Source: Linyphia triangularis
Lineage: Eukaryota; Arthropoda; Arachnida; Araneae; Linyphiidae
Direction: 5' to 3'
Length of the DNA stretch: 64,000 nucleotides
Assembly: GCA_963978545.1 (NCBI GenBank)
Contig: OZ021732.1
Span: forward strand, 24,066,688 to 24,130,687
The stretch's first letter is position 1. Every line of letters begins with the position of its first letter. Below, piece by piece: positions 60,158-64,000 of the stretch. The translations under genes and the position numbers were made by a program. The notes under the pieces were generated by a model. That model was not told the DNA's origin, ran no database searches, and saw only the letters and a list, made by a program, of their open reading frames with translations.

Positions 60158-62959
60158 CAGGGTGCGTACACTTTATTGGAAGTGAAATTCAAGGACTTTC
60201 AAGGCCTTTTTCAAGGACATTACAAAAAAAAATCAAGGCCCTATTTTACCATCGCAGAGTCGGTACAAAAATTGCAATTTTTAACTTCCTTTTTTTTAAT
60301 TAATGAATTTGTCTGAAGTTTAAAATATAAAATGTTACCAAACAGCAAAGATGCAACCATAAATATTTATTGCGGGATGAAGACTGGAGAAATCTTTTCC
60401 AATCCATTTTTTATAGTTTGAGTTTTGCAGTGATGTAAGTACCAAAAGGTGATTTTGGAGCACTGTCGGAGCAGTAAAAATACGATTTTGGAGCATCAAA
60501 ATGTGGTTTTGGAGCAGTAAATTATTACATTAAAATTAGCGATGCCCCAAATATTCTTGTATATTTCAACCTTGATATTTTAAATTAATTTAAAGTAAAA
60601 AAAAAGGTGTAACTTGTTCATTATATAAATATGTTTGCATTCTAAATTTACATTAATTAATTTGATAACAATACTCAAAAAATAAATTAAAAAGCATGAC
60701 ATTCATTTACAAGCAAGGAACTAAAGTTTTTTTTTTTTTTTTTTTTGTCATCAATACTTGGGTAATAAAAAAAATAATTATTAACCTCTTTGCCAACAAT
60801 TAAAATATTAGGAAGTTTTCAATGATATTATGAGGTTTGGATCATCACTGAAAGTTTTTCGAAATAATCTCAGTTAGAGCAACTTTTAACAACTGATTAA
60901 ATAAGATTTAAAAAAAAAAAAAAAAAAACTCTTGCCTGCCCAGTACCAAAATTACCTATATAAGTTCTTCCCAATAATCCAAAATAATTTAATTCTATAC
61001 AAAGTACTCCCCCACCCCCCATGCAAAAAAAGTGAAACAAGGCTGCTTAACAGCAGGCATTAGATTTCATAACTTGTTTGGACTGATAGCTTCACTTAGA
61101 AGGTTTTTTTTAGGTATTTGCTTATTGGAAGATAATTTTTTTTTAACTCAAAAAAATTAAAATCTCTAACTGAAATTTGACAATTATACTAGCATTTAAT
61201 TTATATAAAAAAATAACTTCTAATGTACATAAATTATAAATTACAACAAGGCAAGTTGAAAAATAGTAATTTTTGTAATGGTTTGTTTTCTAGCATTCTC
61301 CATTGTCTAAATGGATTATAGAGTTCCCATGTGAAATCTCAAGGTCAATGGAAACAAAAATGATCTTAAGTCTGTGCTTTGTGTAATCCATCCAAAAAAA
61401 GACATTTAATGTTTTTTTTTTTTTTTTTAATATATGCTAAAAAATAATCATGTACTCTTAAAGTACTAAGAAAAATATTTATTATCTTTAGTTACAAACA
61501 GGCAAGGGAAAAAAATCCAAATTGGATGCATGAAGATTGATTTCACGCCTTCTACAGTTTGAATACAAAGCGCGAATTCCTGGTTGGTTGATCCCTGATC
61601 TTTCTTACAGCTAATTTAAAGGAACAAATATTTACAAATACAAGAAATCCTTACTTTTTTTTTTAAATAAAGACATAGCTTAAATCCCCCCATTTAAGTT
61701 CTTCGTAAAATTTCTAGTCTACGGTATGACTTGGCGCTTTTTCTGGGAATTGGCTACAATAAAAGAATGACGCAATATGCGTTTTCCCGTTTGTGGCCAA
61801 GTCAAAATCATGAGGGTTGCCAAAAAATCATTTACTAATACTCATCAATCCTTCCACCTAATTACCACAGCAAGTTCAAATCCCGTTTTACATCGGTAAA
61901 TCTTGACTTGGAAATTAAGCCCGGAAGTGTGTGGGGAGGGGAGGCTGTCAATTGGATTAAGAAGTTTAGAAATTTAAAAAAATATTCGAGTTTTCTTTAA
62001 GCCTTAAGAAAGCTAAGTATTTCTTAATTATCGAAAACAGGCAAGAGAGCAAATCTAAACCAGATGCACTACGATTGCTTGTGTGAAAAATACAATACTT
62101 GTATTCTATTTTTAGCACGGAGCCTCAGTAAAAAATAAATCTAAAAATAACCATGTATTCTATAAGTATAAAAAAATAATATTAATTTTCTATAACTAAA
62201 ATCAGCCAAGAAAACAGATTTAAATCAGATGCACACAGATTCATTTACTACTTCTTTACAGTTTGAAAAACCTACAACAAAACTGAGAGATTGTAATTTC
62301 TATTTTCAAGTGCGAACCCTTTCCGGCACGTTAACTGACGAAAAATGCCCTTAAAGTGCAAAATACTCTCTATCACTTTGTTGGCGACATTTCAAGATAA
62401 TTTTGAAAAATTTCGTGCCAAAATTCTTGTAAAGTAGTTTTTAAGCCAAAAAATGATCTTTTGGTGCAGTTCGGCGTAATCTTGAACGAAAAGAGGTTTT
62501 TGTAATGGAAAAAAACAGCCATAAACACTGTTTAGAGTTGGAATTTTCACGATGAAAATAAACTTTCTTGGAAGGACAATTTAAATTCAAAGAATAACGA
62601 CAGCGGGCAGAACTAAACAGGATATCAGACATGCGACAAGCTGAAGCCGGTACCGTTCAAAACTCAAACCATGTAACGAACGGTCACTATTCGCCGAAAG
62701 TAAGAAATGGGAGTGAACTGATTTGACTGTGATTGACAGATCCATGGAAAGTGAACTGGCCGGACACGGGAACGTGACGTAAAAGCGTGACGTCAGAGTT
62801 CTTGTAAGACGGGAATTTTGCGGTTTCAGAATTGAAAATTCAAGGACTTTCAAGGTTTTTTTGGGAAATAACCCTATTTTTCCAGGCTATTCAAGGCCTT
62901 GAAAAAAAATATTGAAATTCAAGGACTTTCCAGGTTTTCCAGGCCCCGTACGCACCCTG
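60158..62959. mobile_element. CAGGGTGCGTAC-ended DNA transposon, 2.8 kb, TSD TTTAAA
   Basis: The termini are CAGGGTGCGTAC and GTACGCACCCTG, flanked by TTTAAA at 60152-60157 and 62960-62965. The subterminal regions repeat TCAAGGACTTTCAAGGCC. Inside are three TTTTGGAGCA motifs (60451-60530). There are also three diverged direct repeats around 61440-61560, 62030-62090 and 62140-62270, each with a GCAAG or CCAAG, then CAAAT or GATTT, then AGATGCA pattern. No intact ORF was found. Confidence 0.78.
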
Positions 62960-63061
62960 TTTAAAGTAATGTAAGTTTTAAAGTTTAAGTATAAAATGAT
63001 AAAGTAAGTAAAAAGACACCTTCATATGTTTCAAACTTAAGGAGGCCATTAATAAGTTCAA

Positions 63062-63730
63062 CTTTTTACTTTCAATTACCCATGTTTGCATAGGGTAACA
63101 AAAACATAGTATTCGATCCAAAATTTACAAAATTTTGATTTTATCTCTTTTGCACTTCTCTGCATATTATAACATCCTGATTTCAAAAAAGTGGCCTAGA
63201 AAATTTCTGTCTGTATGTACGTGGTCAGCATAACTCCCAAACAAACTGACCTACGATGTTCAAATTTGAGGTGCAGGTTTGTGGTGGCCATGAGACCTAC
63301 AATTAAGGTTTTTGTCAAAATCGTGGATGTACATAACACTGTAATCATGAAAAAATAATTTTTCAGCAATTGCTAAGAAACGTCTCTAACGATTTTGATT
63401 AAAATCTCTATGTTAATGCCTCTTAAAGTGTTCTATTAACAAAGAGCTCGCTGCCCTCCAGCATCACCTATCAACGATGGATTTTTTCCATTTCACGCAC
63501 AAGAAATGACAACGAAATGTCGATTAAATAACATTACCAATTTTGCATTTAGGCAGTGCTTTTTTTCTATTTATGCTGGAGTAAAAATTATTACCATAAA
63601 TATAGCTAAACTGGCCATTCTTATTTACATAAGTGAAAATATGAAAAAGGTAAATAACACTATATCAAATTTTAAACCAATGACCAATATTATAGTGTAA
63701 TTGAAAGTTGTGCAATGTTCCACACCCCTA
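63062..63730 (-). mobile_element. Repeat family R1, copy near right edge
   Basis: Read on the minus strand it begins TAGGGGTGTGGAACATTGCA, continues ACTTTCAATTACACTATAAT, and ends GGGTAATTGAAAGTAAAAAG. This is the same start, 3' module and end as the copy at 38404-39150. No protein is encoded. Open frames in it are incidental. Confidence 0.7.
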
Positions 63731-64000
63731 TTTAAGCAGGGCAGTTGACACATTTGAAAAAACCGTTAGAATCTGGTTGAGGTTCAATATTGAGTACAGA
63801 ACTCCTTCAGTTATCAATCTCACCATCTTGTTACAGTTGCTGATTAAACAAATTGCACATGCTCCCAATGGTTTGTATTGCGAACAATACCAGATAGTTG
63901 GTTTTTAAATCTCTTTCAGTCAAGACCTGTCCTCAATTAATCCTTTTTCTTAATTGCGTTAACAAATTTCCAGTTGCAATAATGATCCGTTGATTCGATC

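Noticed and set aside
63506..63908. Two plus-strand frames near the right edge
   Set aside because: The first lies inside repeat R1 and the second starts in its terminus. Neither resembles an NTAN1 exon or another protein.

Overview
The window is arthropod nuclear DNA, most likely from an arachnid (a spider-like genome). The reasons are very AT-rich composition, introns of many kilobases, an invertebrate-type muscle myosin gene with a duplicated exon 3, and introns full of DNA transposons, tRNA-derived SINEs and non-LTR fragments. The species assignment is inference. There is no bacterial or viral gene content. One 200-base assembly gap lies at 12236-12435.

Three protein-coding genes are supported by exon-by-exon reading, with splice sites and phases checked by eye. 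(1) The 5' coding end of a muscle myosin heavy chain gene (Mhc) lies on the minus strand between about 5498 and 310 and runs off the left edge. It includes two alternative, equal-length copies of exon 3. (2) A complete eight-exon peroxisomal 2-hydroxyacid oxidase gene (HAO1-like, plus strand, 29902-39679) encodes 367 residues with all catalytic residues and a C-terminal SRL peroxisome signal. (3) The last seven exons of NTAN1, the N-terminal asparagine amidohydrolase, lie on the minus strand at 59831-44151. They include an apparent GC-AG intron. The exon with the catalytic cysteine is not visible and is probably beyond the right edge. HAO1-like and NTAN1 are convergent, 4.5 kb apart.

From 5.5 to 29.8 kb no gene is seen. 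Two islands of higher GC, 12.60-13.15 kb and 24.66-25.16 kb, carry promoter- or muscle-like motifs (CCAAT, CArG, E-box) and could hold the Mhc promoter or enhancers. The rest is AT-rich sequence with homopolymers, a duplicated protein-like segment (20.4 and 21.1 kb), Helitron-like tandem repeats (25.9-27.6 kb) and a tRNA-derived SINE (28.15-28.34 kb).

The HAO1-like introns hold an 8-bp-TSD hAT-type MITE, copies of a hairpin-ended repeat with long AT microsatellites, and a composite retroelement of about 1.17 kb. In that element a tRNA-derived SINE head runs into an RNase H-encoding LINE 3' end, all inside one 12-bp target duplication. The NTAN1 introns hold a cluster of CAGGG-ended DNA transposons with 5-6 bp target duplications, each with its own repeated subterminal motif. 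There is also a TAGGG-ended element with a broken BED-finger/hAT transposase, a 247-bp near-perfect hairpin, and a large inverted-repeat element into which other transposons have jumped.

The three host genes have unrelated jobs (muscle contraction, peroxisomal 2-hydroxyacid oxidation, N-degron protein turnover), so no operon-like logic is expected. The most unusual structure is the SINE-RNase H composite at 36765-37936.
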